Assembly (NCBI GenBank): GCA_018819175.1
Contig: JAHJQQ010000011.1
Coordinates: 62,001-126,000, forward strand
From: Gammaproteobacteria bacterium
GTDB lineage: Bacteria > Pseudomonadota > Gammaproteobacteria > Thiohalobacterales > Thiohalobacteraceae
DNA length: 64,000 nt
Direction: 5' to 3'
Part shown: piece by piece, positions 8,341 to 17,109 of the stretch
How the letters are laid out: each line of letters starts with the position of its first letter
Numbering within the stretch: position 1 is the stretch's first letter
Notes under the pieces: generated by a model
Database searches by the model: none
What the model was told of the DNA's origin: nothing
Seen by the model: the letters and a program-made list of their open reading frames with translations, nothing else
Translations under genes and position numbers: made by a program

Positions 8341-9411
8341 TCAGTCGAAGCTCCTCAAGGCAAGGCCGCAAGCGATCATCAGTGCCGGTGCGTCGTTGCT
8401 CAATGTCTGAGGTTTGACGCGCGAGGCCAGGGACATGCTCGCGAACGGATTGGCAATGATCGTCTCGATGCCGATGGTTTGATGAATAAGTTCTTCGACA
8501 CCCGGGATTGATGCACTGCCGCCGGCAAGCACGATCTGATCGATGCTGCTGTACTGGCTGGAGGAAAAGAAAAATTGCAGTGAACGACTCACCTGCTGAG
8601 CCATCGCCTCTTTGAATGGTTCCAGGACCTCGGTCAGGTAGTTGTCCGGCAGCCCGCCTTGACGCTTGGCCATGCCGGCCTCTTCATAAGAAAGGCCGTA
8701 ACGGCGCATGATTTCTTCGGTCAATTGCTTGCCGCCGAAAACCTGGTCGCGTGTATAAATGATCTTAAGGTCATGCAACACATTTAAGGTTGTCATGGTC
8801 GCACCCACATCGACGACGGCGATGGTGCGTTCGATGCCTTGATCGGGGATCTGGTCGGCAAGTAGGCTGAAGGCGTTTTCCAGCGCGTAGGCCTCGATGT
8901 CCACCACCTTGGCAGACAATCCGCCGGCTTCGACAGCGGCGACGCGCATCTCGACGTTTTCGCTCCGGGATGCGGCCAGCAGTACATCGACAGTATCGGG
9001 ATTTTTCTCGGATGGACCGAGCACCTGGAAATCGGTGTTAACCTCATCCAGCGGGTAAGGAATATATTGGTCGGCTTCGAGTTCGATTTGCGCTTCCAGC
9101 TCCGAGTCGGAGAGGGTGGCCGGCATCGGTATTACCTTAGTAATAACTGACGAACCAGCAACAGCAACCGCAGCCTCTTTGGCGCGGGTGCCTGAGCGCT
9201 TTACGGCGCGGCGAATCGCCTCACCCACAGCCTCGGCATCGGTTACGCTCTTTTCAACGACCGAATTGGGCGGCAGTGGTTCGACCGCATAGCTTTCGAC
9301 ACGGTAGCGTCCACCGCTCTTACTCAATTCCAGCAGCTTGACGGCTGTGGAGCTGATATCGAGACCGAGACGTGGTGAACTAGTCCTTTTCAGCAGATGC
9401 GCGAGCTGCAC
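8341..9411 (-). CDS. pilM: Type IV pilus actin-like ATPase PilM
   Basis: Cytoplasmic actin/FtsA-like protein of the alignment complex. I set the start at GTG 9411 (VQLAHLLKRTSSPRLGLDIS), which has AAAGGA seven bases upstream and gives 356 residues, the usual family length; the frame is open to an upstream ATG at 9492 but that lies within the promoter. Seen: phosphate-1 motif LGLDISSTAVKLLEL, the IEADQYIPYPLDEVN segment, phosphate-2 AVVDVGATMTTLNVL and the adenosine motif VLAGGSASIPGVEE. First gene of the pilMNOPQ-aroKB operon. Confidence 0.96.
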   Translation of the reverse strand: MQLAHLLKRTSSPRLGLDISSTAVKLLELSKSGGRYRVESYAVEPLPPNSVVEKSVTDAEAVGEAIRRAVKRSGTRAKEAAVAVAGSSVITKVIPMPATLSDSELEAQIELEADQYIPYPLDEVNTDFQVLGPSEKNPDTVDVLLAASRSENVEMRVAAVEAGGLSAKVVDIEAYALENAFSLLADQIPDQGIERTIAVVDVGATMTTLNVLHDLKIIYTRDQVFGGKQLTEEIMRRYGLSYEEAGMAKRQGGLPDNYLTEVLEPFKEAMAQQVSRSLQFFFSSSQYSSIDQIVLAGGSASIPGVEELIHQTIGIETIIANPFASMSLASRVKPQTLSNDAPALMIACGLALRSFD

Positions 9412-9463
9412 GATAAATTCCTTTCTCTTATCTGTAGGTTGCGCTGCAAAAACCCCTTGCGGC

Positions 9464-9492
9464 ATTAGATGGCAAGCGCAACTGTTTGTCAA
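9464..9492 (-). promoter_or_regulatory. Sigma-70-type promoter for pilMNOPQ
   Basis: On the complement, a perfect -35 TTGACA (9492-9487), a 17-base spacer and a -10 TCTAAT (9469-9464, five of six). It lies about 50 bases ahead of the chosen pilM GTG and supports that start over the upstream ATG. Confidence 0.7.
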
Positions 9493-9603
9493 CTAATGCC
9501 TATGAGAGGGCACAGTGCTTCGAACAAGGGTATCGGGAGATTTATAATTTCCTTTATAGTCTAATACCTGACTCCGTTCACAACCTGATCACGTACCCAA
9601 TAT

Positions 9604-12030
9604 ATGAAACTGCTTCGTTGGATGCTGGCAGCCTTGTTTGGCGCCATGAGTGTGGCGCTAATCCTTATGGTTGGTGTGTATGCATATATCGGGCCGCAAT
9701 TGCCTTCAATTGAAGCGCTGCGGGAAATTCAACTGCAAGTTCCGCTCAGAGTCTATAGTCGAGATGCGCGACTGATCGCTGAATTTGGTGAAAAGCGCCG
9801 TGTTCCTGTCGTAATTGCTGATGTACCTGATCTCCTGGTGAAAGCCTTTCTTGCCTCTGAAGATGACCGTTTCTTCGAGCATCCCGGCGTGGATTACCAG
9901 GGGCTGCTGCGTGCCGGGATGCAGCTGGCTCGGACTGGCGAGAAGAGTCAGGGCGGTAGCACGATAACTATGCAGGTAGCGCGTAATTTCTTCTTAAGTA
10001 GTGAAAAAACCTACTTGCGCAAACTTACAGAGATCCTTCTGGCGCTCAAGATAGAGCGTGATCTGAGCAAGCCGGAAATCCTGGAACTCTATTTAAATAA
10101 GATCTACCTCGGCCAACGTGCCTACGGGGTGGGTGCGGCGGCGCAGGTGTATTACGGCGTCGATCTCCCGCAGTTGTCGCTGGCGCAAATGGCCATGATC
10201 GCGGGCCTCCCTAAGGCGCCTTCCCGATATAACCCGGTCACCGATCCGCAACGGGCCTTGATCCGCCGTAATTACATACTCGGGCGGATGCGTGACCTTG
10301 GTTACATCACCACAGAGGAACATGCTCAGGCTCAGGTCGAGATTGATCAGGCGCGGGTGCATGCGTCAGCCGCCGAGGTAGAGGCGCCCTATGTTGCAGA
10401 AATGGTGAGAGCTGATCTAGTGCAACGCTATGGTGAAGAAGAGACTTATTCACGGGGTTTAAATGTCTACACGACGCTGGGTAGCGATCATCAGTCTGCC
10501 GCGAATGCCGCGTTGCGCGCAGGTCTGTTGGACTACGATCGGCGTCATGGATACCGCGGGCCGGAGCGTAAATTAAGTCTGGTTGATCCTGCGGATCATG
10601 TGGCCGTCGCAGGCCTGCTGCGCAGCGAAACGGTGCTGGGTGGATTGCTGCCGGCCATCGTTGTGGCGGTTGATGATCAGTCCTGCCGAGTAGTGCTACG
10701 AGATGGCAGCGAGCAGACCCTCGGTTGGGAGGGTATGAATTGGGCGCGTCGTTATTTGAGTGCCAATCGTCGTGACGTCGTACCGAAAAAGGCTGCCGAT
10801 ATCCTTGCTGTCGGTGATCTGGTGCGGATCCAAAAACAGGATGCTGACTGGCGGCTCGCGCAGTTACCTGCCGTCGAAGGCGCGTTGGTGTCGTTAGACC
10901 CCAATGATGGCGCAGTGCTCGCGTTGGTTGGAGGATTTGATTTCTATCGCAGCAAATTCAATCGCGCGGTGCAGGCTAATCGTCAGCCGGGTTCGAGTTT
11001 TAAACCCTTCGTCTATTCGGCAGCGCTGGAAAAAGGTTTTACGACGGCGTCCGTTCTCAATGATGCGCCTGTGGTGTTTGATGATTCCTCATTGGAGCAA
11101 GCTTGGCGGCCAGAGAATTATAGCGGACGTTTTTATGGTCCTACCCGCCTGCGCGAAGCCCTGGTCAAATCACGTAACCTGGTCTCCATACGGCTCCTGC
11201 AGGCCATTGGTGTGAAGTATGCGCATGAATATGTGCAGCGTTTTGGTTTCCGGGAGGCATCTTTACCTCCGGAACTTTCATTGGCCTTGGGCAGTGGGAC
11301 CCTGACGCCGCTGGAGATCACGCGGGGTTTTGCCGCATTCGCCAACGGTGGCTATTTGATTGAGCCCTATTTCGTTGCGCAGATTAGCGATGCCTCGGGT
11401 GCCGTGCTCTATCAGGCGGAACCGCGCCGGGTTTGTACTGATTGTCCCGTCATCGAACCTGTTGTTATACCGGCTGCGCCAGAGGTTGTGTCGAAAGATG
11501 TCGCCGCGGTAGCTTCCACTCAACTGCTAGTCGCACCGGCCGTGATCACACCGCAGAATGCCTGGTTAATGACATCCATGATGCAGGATGTCATCCGCGA
11601 AGGAACCGCAACCAAGGCACGTGAACTTGGGCGTAATGATCTTGCCGGTAAAACAGGAACGACAAACGAACAGCGGGACGCCTGGTTCTGTGGATTCAAT
11701 CGCAACCTGGTTGCCAGCGCCTGGATCGGCTTTGATGAAGTCGCGCCGCTCGGTACAAATGAAACCGGTGGGCATGCCGCATTGCCCATCTGGATGGGTT
11801 ACATGGGCGCTATGCTCAAAGACGTTCCGGAGGTGCGCATCGAGCCACCGCCTGGTTTGGTGACGGTGCGTATCGATCCGAATAGCGGTTTGCTGGCGGC
11901 CAGCGAACAAACCAATGCGGTGTTTGAAACTTTTCGGGAAAGTGAAGTGCCGAGTCGGATCAGTAGCGGTGGCGGTTCGAGCGGGCAATCAAGCGAAGGT
12001 AGTGCAAGCGCCCCCGAACAGCTATTCTGA
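9604..12030 (+). CDS. mrcA: Penicillin-binding protein 1A (bifunctional murein synthase)
   Basis: Polymerises and cross-links peptidoglycan at the outer face of the inner membrane. 808 residues: N-terminal membrane anchor (about 7-29), GT51 glycosyltransferase with catalytic Glu86 in EDDRFFEHPG and the QGGSTITMQVARN motif, an intervening OB-like region, then a transpeptidase domain with SSFK (about 464), SRN (VKSRNLVS) and KTGT (about 682). The C-terminus is Ser/Gly-rich. It is divergent from pilM with 192 bases between starts, the classical ponA-pilM arrangement. A perfect -10 TATAAT lies at 9543-9548 with only a weak -35 at 9519; no clear ribosome site precedes the ATG. Confidence 0.97.
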   Translation: MKLLRWMLAALFGAMSVALILMVGVYAYIGPQLPSIEALREIQLQVPLRVYSRDARLIAEFGEKRRVPVVIADVPDLLVKAFLASEDDRFFEHPGVDYQGLLRAGMQLARTGEKSQGGSTITMQVARNFFLSSEKTYLRKLTEILLALKIERDLSKPEILELYLNKIYLGQRAYGVGAAAQVYYGVDLPQLSLAQMAMIAGLPKAPSRYNPVTDPQRALIRRNYILGRMRDLGYITTEEHAQAQVEIDQARVHASAAEVEAPYVAEMVRADLVQRYGEEETYSRGLNVYTTLGSDHQSAANAALRAGLLDYDRRHGYRGPERKLSLVDPADHVAVAGLLRSETVLGGLLPAIVVAVDDQSCRVVLRDGSEQTLGWEGMNWARRYLSANRRDVVPKKAADILAVGDLVRIQKQDADWRLAQLPAVEGALVSLDPNDGAVLALVGGFDFYRSKFNRAVQANRQPGSSFKPFVYSAALEKGFTTASVLNDAPVVFDDSSLEQAWRPENYSGRFYGPTRLREALVKSRNLVSIRLLQAIGVKYAHEYVQRFGFREASLPPELSLALGSGTLTPLEITRGFAAFANGGYLIEPYFVAQISDASGAVLYQAEPRRVCTDCPVIEPVVIPAAPEVVSKDVAAVASTQLLVAPAVITPQNAWLMTSMMQDVIREGTATKARELGRNDLAGKTGTTNEQRDAWFCGFNRNLVASAWIGFDEVAPLGTNETGGHAALPIWMGYMGAMLKDVPEVRIEPPPGLVTVRIDPNSGLLAASEQTNAVFETFRESEVPSRISSGGGSSGQSSEGSASAPEQLF

Positions 12031-12057
12031 GCGTGATGAACTTATGTGGGGTGGATG

Positions 12058-12681
12058 ATGAGTGTACGCCACAGCACGCGCGATCGTCAGATGCGTCAGC
12101 GCATTGCCCAGGAGGCGGCGCGGCTGATCGTCAGTGAAGGCATCCGCGATTATCTGGTTGCCAAGCGTAAGGCGGCCGTTCGGCTCGGTGCGCCGGATAC
12201 TCAGAATCTGCCACGCAATATCGAAGTTGAGGCAGAGCTGGCTGCCTATCAGCGATTGTTCCTGGAACAGGAACAGCCGCTGCATCTGCAGGCATTACGC
12301 ATGGCGGCGGCTGAGGCGATGCGGTTCTTCGAGCGTTATGATGCGCGCCTGACTGGCTCGGTGTTAAGCGGCACAGCCAGCGAACATTCCGATATCAATC
12401 TGCATCTGTTCGCAGAATCACCAGAAGAAATAACGCTGTTCCTGATGGAGTCGCAAGTGCCTTTCGAGGAGTCTCAGCGGCGGCTGCGCTTGAATCAGGA
12501 TGATTATGAAATCTATCCTGCAATACGTTTTCTGGCAGGCGAAATGCAGATCGAAGCGGTGATATTTCCACTGAATGGTTTGAGGCAGGCGCCGCGCAGC
12601 CCATTGGACGGTAAGCCCATGTCACGGGCGAGTCTGCGGCGTGTCGAAGAATTGCTGTATGAGATGGATGTCACTGCGTGA
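12058..12681 (+). CDS. Nucleotidyltransferase-fold protein of unknown substrate
   Basis: About 207 residues. The centre carries GSVLSGTASEHSDINLHLF, matching the G-S/T...S-D-x-D/N-L signature of the polymerase-beta nucleotidyltransferase superfamily; the second acidic position is Asn rather than Asp (SDIN), so catalysis is uncertain. The N-terminal half is helical and charged (RQRIAQEAARLIVSEGIRDY). I prefer the ATG at 12058 with GGGGTGG just upstream; GTG 12046 and ATG 12055 are alternatives. It begins 27 bases after the PBP1A stop and ends before a terminator, so the two are probably cotranscribed. Function not known to me. Confidence 0.7.
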   Translation: MSVRHSTRDRQMRQRIAQEAARLIVSEGIRDYLVAKRKAAVRLGAPDTQNLPRNIEVEAELAAYQRLFLEQEQPLHLQALRMAAAEAMRFFERYDARLTGSVLSGTASEHSDINLHLFAESPEEITLFLMESQVPFEESQRRLRLNQDDYEIYPAIRFLAGEMQIEAVIFPLNGLRQAPRSPLDGKPMSRASLRRVEELLYEMDVTA

Positions 12682-12713
12682 TGGTTAACGTTCGCGGGGT
12701 TAAGTGTTAAGAG

Positions 12714-12745
12714 CGCACACCGCGAAACGCGGTGTGCGTTTGTTC
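12714..12745 (+). terminator. Rho-independent terminator after the mrcA operon
   Basis: Perfect 11-bp stem (CGCACACCGCG, loop AAA, mirror arm) at 12714-12738 followed by TTTGTTC. It sits between the rightward nucleotidyltransferase gene and the leftward malic enzyme gene. Confidence 0.75.
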
Positions 12746-12791
12746 TGGCTAGGTTTTGACTGCGGCAATCAGGATCAAGCCGCGCTGACGA

Positions 12792-14045
12792 TCAGTCTCT
12801 GGGTTTAGGGTAGTGCGCAGGATAGGGCGCGCGCGCTACGCCAGAGTCAACGGCCGCTTTGGCAATCGCTGGCGGAACGAAATCCATGAGCCGCGGATCC
12901 AGCGGCTTCGGGATGATATAGTCGGGACCGAATTCCAGATGGTCAACCTTATAGGCTTTCAATACGTCAGGATGTACCGGCTCGCGCGCGAGTTTGCGTA
13001 AGCCATGCACCGCTGCGATCTGCATGGCCTGATTGATGGTGCGGGCATGCACGTCGAGTGCGCCACGGAAGATGAAGGGAAAGCCGAGTACGTTATTCAC
13101 CTGATTCGGATAGTCGCTGCGCCCCGTTGCCATAATCAGATCGCTACGCTCTTTAAGCGCGACTTCTGGACGGATTTCCGGATCGGGATTGGATAAGGCG
13201 AAGACGATGGGTTTGGCCGCCATGCTGTGCAGCATGTCGACCGACATAATGTCCGGTCCCGACACACCAATAAACACATCGGCATCTCGGATTGCATCCG
13301 CCATGGTGACGCGATCCGTGTCCACGGCAAACTCGGCTTTGTATTTGTTGAGATCGGTGCGCTTGCTGTGAATGGCGCCTTTGCGATCTACCAGCAGGAT
13401 GTTGCCAGGTGTGGCGCCGAGCGCCAGCAGCAGACGCATTGAGGCAATGCCGGCCGCGCCCGCACCGACGCAGGCGATGCGTGCATCGGCCAGCGTTTTG
13501 CCCTGTAATTCCAGCGCATTCAGCAGACCCGCGGCGATGATGATCGCGGTCCCATGCTGGTCATCGTGAAAAACCGGAATATCCAGCTGTTCTGATAGAC
13601 GGCGCTCGATGTCGAAACAATGTGGCGCCGCGACGTCTTCCAGATTGATGCCGCCAAAGGTCGGCGCAATCGCAATCACGGTCTCAATGAATTTTTCTGG
13701 ATCGGTTGCGTTCACTTCAATATCGAAAACATCAATGTTGGCGAAGCGCTTGAACAACACGCCCTTACCTTCCATAACGGGCTTGCCGGCTAGCGCGCCG
13801 ACATTGCCTAAGCCCAATACCGCCGTGCCGTCGGTAATCACACCCACCAGATTTCCTTTGCTGGTGTAAAGGTAAGCGTCAGCAGGGTTAGCTGCGATGG
13901 CGCGTACCGGCTCGGCTACGCCAGGCGTATAGGCCAGCGCCAAGTCTTCCTGGGTTTCACAGGACTTGGTGACTTCAATGGCGATTTTTCCCGGACGCGG
14001 CAGGGCGTGATAGTCGAGGGCGGCTTGCTTGCGGTCTTTGGCCAT
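12792..14045 (-). CDS. NADP-type malic enzyme, short form
   Basis: Oxidative decarboxylation of malate to pyruvate, supplying NADPH or gluconeogenic/pyruvate flux. 417 residues, corresponding to the catalytic half of MaeB-type enzymes without the C-terminal phosphotransacetylase-like domain. Seen: catalytic Tyr in LAYTPGVAEPV, catalytic Lys region KGNLVGVITDGTAVLGLGN, metal-site IDVFDIEV and HDDQHGTAII, NAD(P)-binding CVGAGAAGIASMRLL, and the ALSNPDPEI motif. It stands alone, with the M48 peptidase gene upstream on the same strand after 83 bases. Cofactor preference cannot be read with certainty. Confidence 0.93.
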   Translation of the reverse strand: MAKDRKQAALDYHALPRPGKIAIEVTKSCETQEDLALAYTPGVAEPVRAIAANPADAYLYTSKGNLVGVITDGTAVLGLGNVGALAGKPVMEGKGVLFKRFANIDVFDIEVNATDPEKFIETVIAIAPTFGGINLEDVAAPHCFDIERRLSEQLDIPVFHDDQHGTAIIIAAGLLNALELQGKTLADARIACVGAGAAGIASMRLLLALGATPGNILLVDRKGAIHSKRTDLNKYKAEFAVDTDRVTMADAIRDADVFIGVSGPDIMSVDMLHSMAAKPIVFALSNPDPEIRPEVALKERSDLIMATGRSDYPNQVNNVLGFPFIFRGALDVHARTINQAMQIAAVHGLRKLAREPVHPDVLKAYKVDHLEFGPDYIIPKPLDPRLMDFVPPAIAKAAVDSGVARAPYPAHYPKPRD

Positions 14046-14128
14046 GAGTCTGTCCGTCAGATTAGCTGCAGCGCGGGGATTGCGCAGGTGCGGATGATAA
14101 CAGGAAGCGGGCGGCCTGCTAATTGCGG

Positions 14129-15598
14129 TCAGCGGACGATTTTGAGTGTTTGTCCCGGGCTAGGTTCGCCATCAGGATACTGTCCGTTCAAGAGTCGCAG
14201 CTGTGCCTCGGGGTGGTTTGGCAGGGCGGATTCCCGTGCCAGTGTCGCGTAACGGGTGTTCGCAGTAGCACGGATAAGATGCAGGCGCTGTGCCTTTGCG
14301 AGTTTTCGTTCTTCATCGTTCAGAGGATGGAAACTACGGGCCGTCTGCAGGATTTCCGCATCGAAACGATACGGTTTACCCTTGGTTTTCGACAGGCCGG
14401 TGAACAGCAGGGCCTTGTCGCCTCGATAGAGAATCACAAAACGCACCGGCAACTGACCGAAGGGTGTGTTCTGATCGGCCAGCGCGGTGTAACCCTCCAT
14501 GCCGTCGTGTTGAATGGATTCACCGTTGCGCAGATTCTGCAGTTTCAAACGATCGCGCAAAAACTCAACTGGCGGGATGCGCTTGTTGAGATCTTCCATG
14601 CTGAATTGGATCAGCCCGTCGTTGTCGCCTGATTGCGCGAGCAGGCGGCTGGGCTGATTCTCGATGCGCCAGCCCTCCGGAAAGACCAGGGCAAAATCCA
14701 GATCACGGTGGTAGAAGCGATTGCCGCGGCGAATACCTTCGCGCTCACTGTCGCCGAAGACCATGCCTTCCTGCATCTTTAAGAAGGCATCAGCGTGATT
14801 ATTTTTTGCATTTGCTGATGCGTATTTATTCGCCTCGCCGATGACTTCCTTCAAGCGCTGGTCGTTGTCCGGGTGGGTGGAAAACAGGCCGTGGTAGACG
14901 CGTGGTTCGCGGCCCTCTTCCTTGGCGCGTTGGAGTTCGAAGCTTTCCTGATCCTTGAGTACCTGGATGACCCGCAGCATGGCCTGAGGATCATAGTTGC
15001 TGCGCGCGAGGTATTCCGCGCCCAGACGGTCGGCTTCGAGTTCATGTTCCCGGCCATAGCCGCGGACCAGCGCGGTGCCGGCGATATTGGCCAGATCCCC
15101 CGCGCCCTGCACGCCGGTGGCCCCGGCCAGTACGGCGCCGATCAGGCCGGTTGCCGTTGCAGTACTCTGCTGGCGTACTGAGTGGCGCGCGGTGACATGG
15201 CCAATCTCATGACCCAGCACGGCGGCCAGTTCAGCCTCGGAATTCAGATAGGCCAGCAAGCCGCGCGTGATAAAAATGTAGCCACCCGGCAGCGCAAAGG
15301 CATTCACATCCTGGCTGTCGAGCACGGTGAATCGGTAGATAAGATTGGCGCGGTGACTTTGCGCGGCAACTTGAGCGCCAATGCGCTGCACATAGGCGGC
15401 CAATTCTGGATTGTCGTAGGCAGGGGTTTCTTTGAGGATCTGCGGGCTGTACTGTCGGCCGAGCGCGATCTCCTGCTCCTCTGACATCAGCACGAAGTCG
15501 CTTTGCCCGGTCACAGGATTGGTGGCACAAGCCGACAGTCCGGCCAGTCCAGCCAATAATAAGAATGCAAACCAGAAAGGTACGCGGAGACTCATCAT
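14129..15598 (-). CDS. M48-family zinc metalloprotease lipoprotein (BepA/YfgC-like)
   Basis: Periplasmic outer-membrane-associated protease/chaperone family involved in envelope quality control. From the ATG at 15598 (MMSLRVPFW) it has 489 residues; the frame is open upstream but would run through the thermonuclease gene. Lipobox LSAC with Cys24; zinc motif HEIGH at 130-134 with third ligand Glu in HELEADR (E187). After the catalytic domain comes a region starting DFALVFPEGWRIENQP and a short C-terminal motif (LRLLNGQYPDG, GQTLKIV) common in non-enteric members. Unlike E. coli BepA there is no obvious TPR tail. The start is six bases after the thermonuclease stop. Confidence 0.9.
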   Translation of the reverse strand: MMSLRVPFWFAFLLLAGLAGLSACATNPVTGQSDFVLMSEEQEIALGRQYSPQILKETPAYDNPELAAYVQRIGAQVAAQSHRANLIYRFTVLDSQDVNAFALPGGYIFITRGLLAYLNSEAELAAVLGHEIGHVTARHSVRQQSTATATGLIGAVLAGATGVQGAGDLANIAGTALVRGYGREHELEADRLGAEYLARSNYDPQAMLRVIQVLKDQESFELQRAKEEGREPRVYHGLFSTHPDNDQRLKEVIGEANKYASANAKNNHADAFLKMQEGMVFGDSEREGIRRGNRFYHRDLDFALVFPEGWRIENQPSRLLAQSGDNDGLIQFSMEDLNKRIPPVEFLRDRLKLQNLRNGESIQHDGMEGYTALADQNTPFGQLPVRFVILYRGDKALLFTGLSKTKGKPYRFDAEILQTARSFHPLNDEERKLAKAQRLHLIRATANTRYATLARESALPNHPEAQLRLLNGQYPDGEPSPGQTLKIVR

Positions 15599-15603
15599 GG
15601 GGA

Positions 15604-16461
15604 CTATTGTACCGATGAGGGCTCTGCAGGGGGAGGTTGTGTAACTACCGCCAGGGCGTCCTGATGGCGCAGCGGCATGCGCAGCTTGCCCTTGCTGGCG
15701 TAGATCCATCCCTGTGCCTCGATCTCGCTGCCTGCCAGGGCATCGAGATCAATACCCTGAAAATGACCCAGATCACTGCGTTCGATACGCAGGGCAAAAT
15801 CCCCGGCCAGATTTATCCAGATCGCATCGGCGCTGTTACTGAGATGGGTCACGCGACCGCGCACGATATGAAAGCCGGTACTTTGCAGATTGAGTTCCGC
15901 TACGGCCTTGGGTTGGTAATCAGGGAGCGCCCAGATACCGCGGCCTTGCTGGCGGGCGGCCTGAGCTGCTTGGTGATAGCAGCTGGACTGCCAGGTGTTG
16001 GGTGGCACGACAATATGGGTGCCCAGCCCCTCGTTCAGTAATTGCTCAGTCAGAGCGCGGTTGTCACTCAAATAGGCGTGTGCCAGCAGCCGGCCATAGC
16101 GATCCGTGCGTTCCTGGTCGAAGCGCAGATTGAGCTGTTGCCGACTGATAAACAGGAGTTGCCGTAGCCGGTCGCGGGCCGCAATCGCGCCCGGTTCGGC
16201 GCCAACGCCCTGTTTACCGAGTTCGGGTGTGTCGATTCCGATGAGGCGTAGCCGACGCCCATCATTGAGCATCAGAGTGTCGCCATCCTGTACGAAACTG
16301 ATGCGGACCCGTTCATCAATGCGGTCGGCAGGGCAAGTTTGAGCGGCGTTGGAGGCGGGCGGCAGCAGCAACAGGGCTGTCAGTAACAGGTGGCCCAAAC
16401 ACAGAGGGGCGGGTCGTTGCCGACCCGCCCCTCTGTTGTGGCGCACGCCCTGAAAGGGCAT
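15604..16461 (-). CDS. Secreted thermonuclease-family (SNase) protein
   Basis: Staphylococcal-nuclease-like fold with an N-terminal signal sequence (LLLTALLLLPPASNAA). Catalytic elements visible: DGDTLML, the first Arg and Glu in RLRLIGIDTPELG, and the second Arg in RTDRYGRLLAHAY. A C-terminal extension of about 110 residues after the nuclease domain has an OB-like look (VRGRVTHLSNSADAIWINLAG) and is found in some proteobacterial members. The ATG at 16461 gives 285 residues but places the first codons across the hairpin after rpmE; a downstream TTG (LGHLLLTALL) is a plausible true start. Function in nature is uncertain. Confidence 0.82.
   Translation of the reverse strand: MPFQGVRHNRGAGRQRPAPLCLGHLLLTALLLLPPASNAAQTCPADRIDERVRISFVQDGDTLMLNDGRRLRLIGIDTPELGKQGVGAEPGAIAARDRLRQLLFISRQQLNLRFDQERTDRYGRLLAHAYLSDNRALTEQLLNEGLGTHIVVPPNTWQSSCYHQAAQAARQQGRGIWALPDYQPKAVAELNLQSTGFHIVRGRVTHLSNSADAIWINLAGDFALRIERSDLGHFQGIDLDALAGSEIEAQGWIYASKGKLRMPLRHQDALAVVTQPPPAEPSSVQ
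16401..16436 (-). terminator. Strong hairpin downstream of rpmE
   Basis: A 16-bp perfect stem (ACAGAGGGGCGGGTCG and its mirror, loop TTGC). On the complement it follows the rpmE stop by about 30 bases and is followed by GTTTGGG, a weak T-run. It overlaps the first codons of the longest thermonuclease frame. Confidence 0.6.
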
Positions 16462-16465
16462 AAGC

Positions 16466-16672
16466 TTACTTTTTGATACCGTACTTCTGACGGAACCGCT
16501 CCATGCGACCGCCGGTGTCCAGAATCTTCTGCTTACCGGTGAAGAAGGGGTGGCACTGTGAGCACACCTCAATGCCGAGATCATGACCGCTGCTGGAGCG
16601 CGTCTCGAAGACGTTGCCGCAACTGCAAGTGACCTTGACGTCGCTGTACTTGGGATGGATGTCCGGCTTCAT
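16466..16672 (-). CDS. rpmE: 50S ribosomal protein L31, zinc-binding type
   Basis: 68-residue L31. It starts MKPDIHPKYSDVKVTCSCG and keeps the four zinc-ligand cysteines (CSC near 16-18 and CSQC near 37-40), so it is the C+ form that is normally replaced by a zinc-free paralogue under zinc limitation. It is transcribed alone and ends just before a strong hairpin. Confidence 0.97.
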   Translation of the reverse strand: MKPDIHPKYSDVKVTCSCGNVFETRSSSGHDLGIEVCSQCHPFFTGKQKILDTGGRMERFRQKYGIKK

Positions 16673-16770
16673 AAAACGTCCTCAGGATAAACCGACTCGA
16701 CAGCGCATCAGACGCAGCCGTGAAAGGCCGGCGATAATACGGGATCGTCGGCGCTCCGACAAGCCCCCGT

Positions 16771-17109
16771 TTAGCGTTCAGCGCGGAATTGCAGAACCTT
16801 GGCGTGGGTCCGTGGCGGCGGTGTATGGCGACCTTCGACCAGGGTTTCCAGTAAGCCCCCCGGGCCGGTAATGCGGTCCCACATCATATGATTCATGCGG
16901 ATACAGGCGGCCATGGGGGTGGCCGAGGTGTGACGTACCTGATCGAGTTTCCACTGCAGGCGGCGCAGACGATCCTGAGTGCGCGGCGAGGCGCGGCGTA
17001 TGGCTTCTTCGATGACATGCGCGCGGCGTGCTTCGAAGCCTTCCGGATCTCTGTTGGCCAGGTCAGACCAGGTATTGAAGTCAAAAGCGTTTTTTGCGGG
17101 TTTAGGCAT
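16771..17109 (-). CDS. DUF3135-family protein
   Basis: 112 residues from the ATG at 17109 (MPKPAKNAFDFNTWSDLA), chosen because GAGGAG lies eight bases upstream; the frame is open to 17232. The pattern FDFNTWSDLANRDPEGFEARR followed by a basic helix (RLRRLQWKLDQVR) and MAACIRMNHMMWD is that of DUF3135, a small gammaproteobacterial family of unknown function. It is helical and cytoplasmic in appearance, with no membrane segment. It lies between rpmE and a long AT-rich gap. Confidence 0.75.
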   Translation of the reverse strand: MPKPAKNAFDFNTWSDLANRDPEGFEARRAHVIEEAIRRASPRTQDRLRRLQWKLDQVRHTSATPMAACIRMNHMMWDRITGPGGLLETLVEGRHTPPPRTHAKVLQFRAER

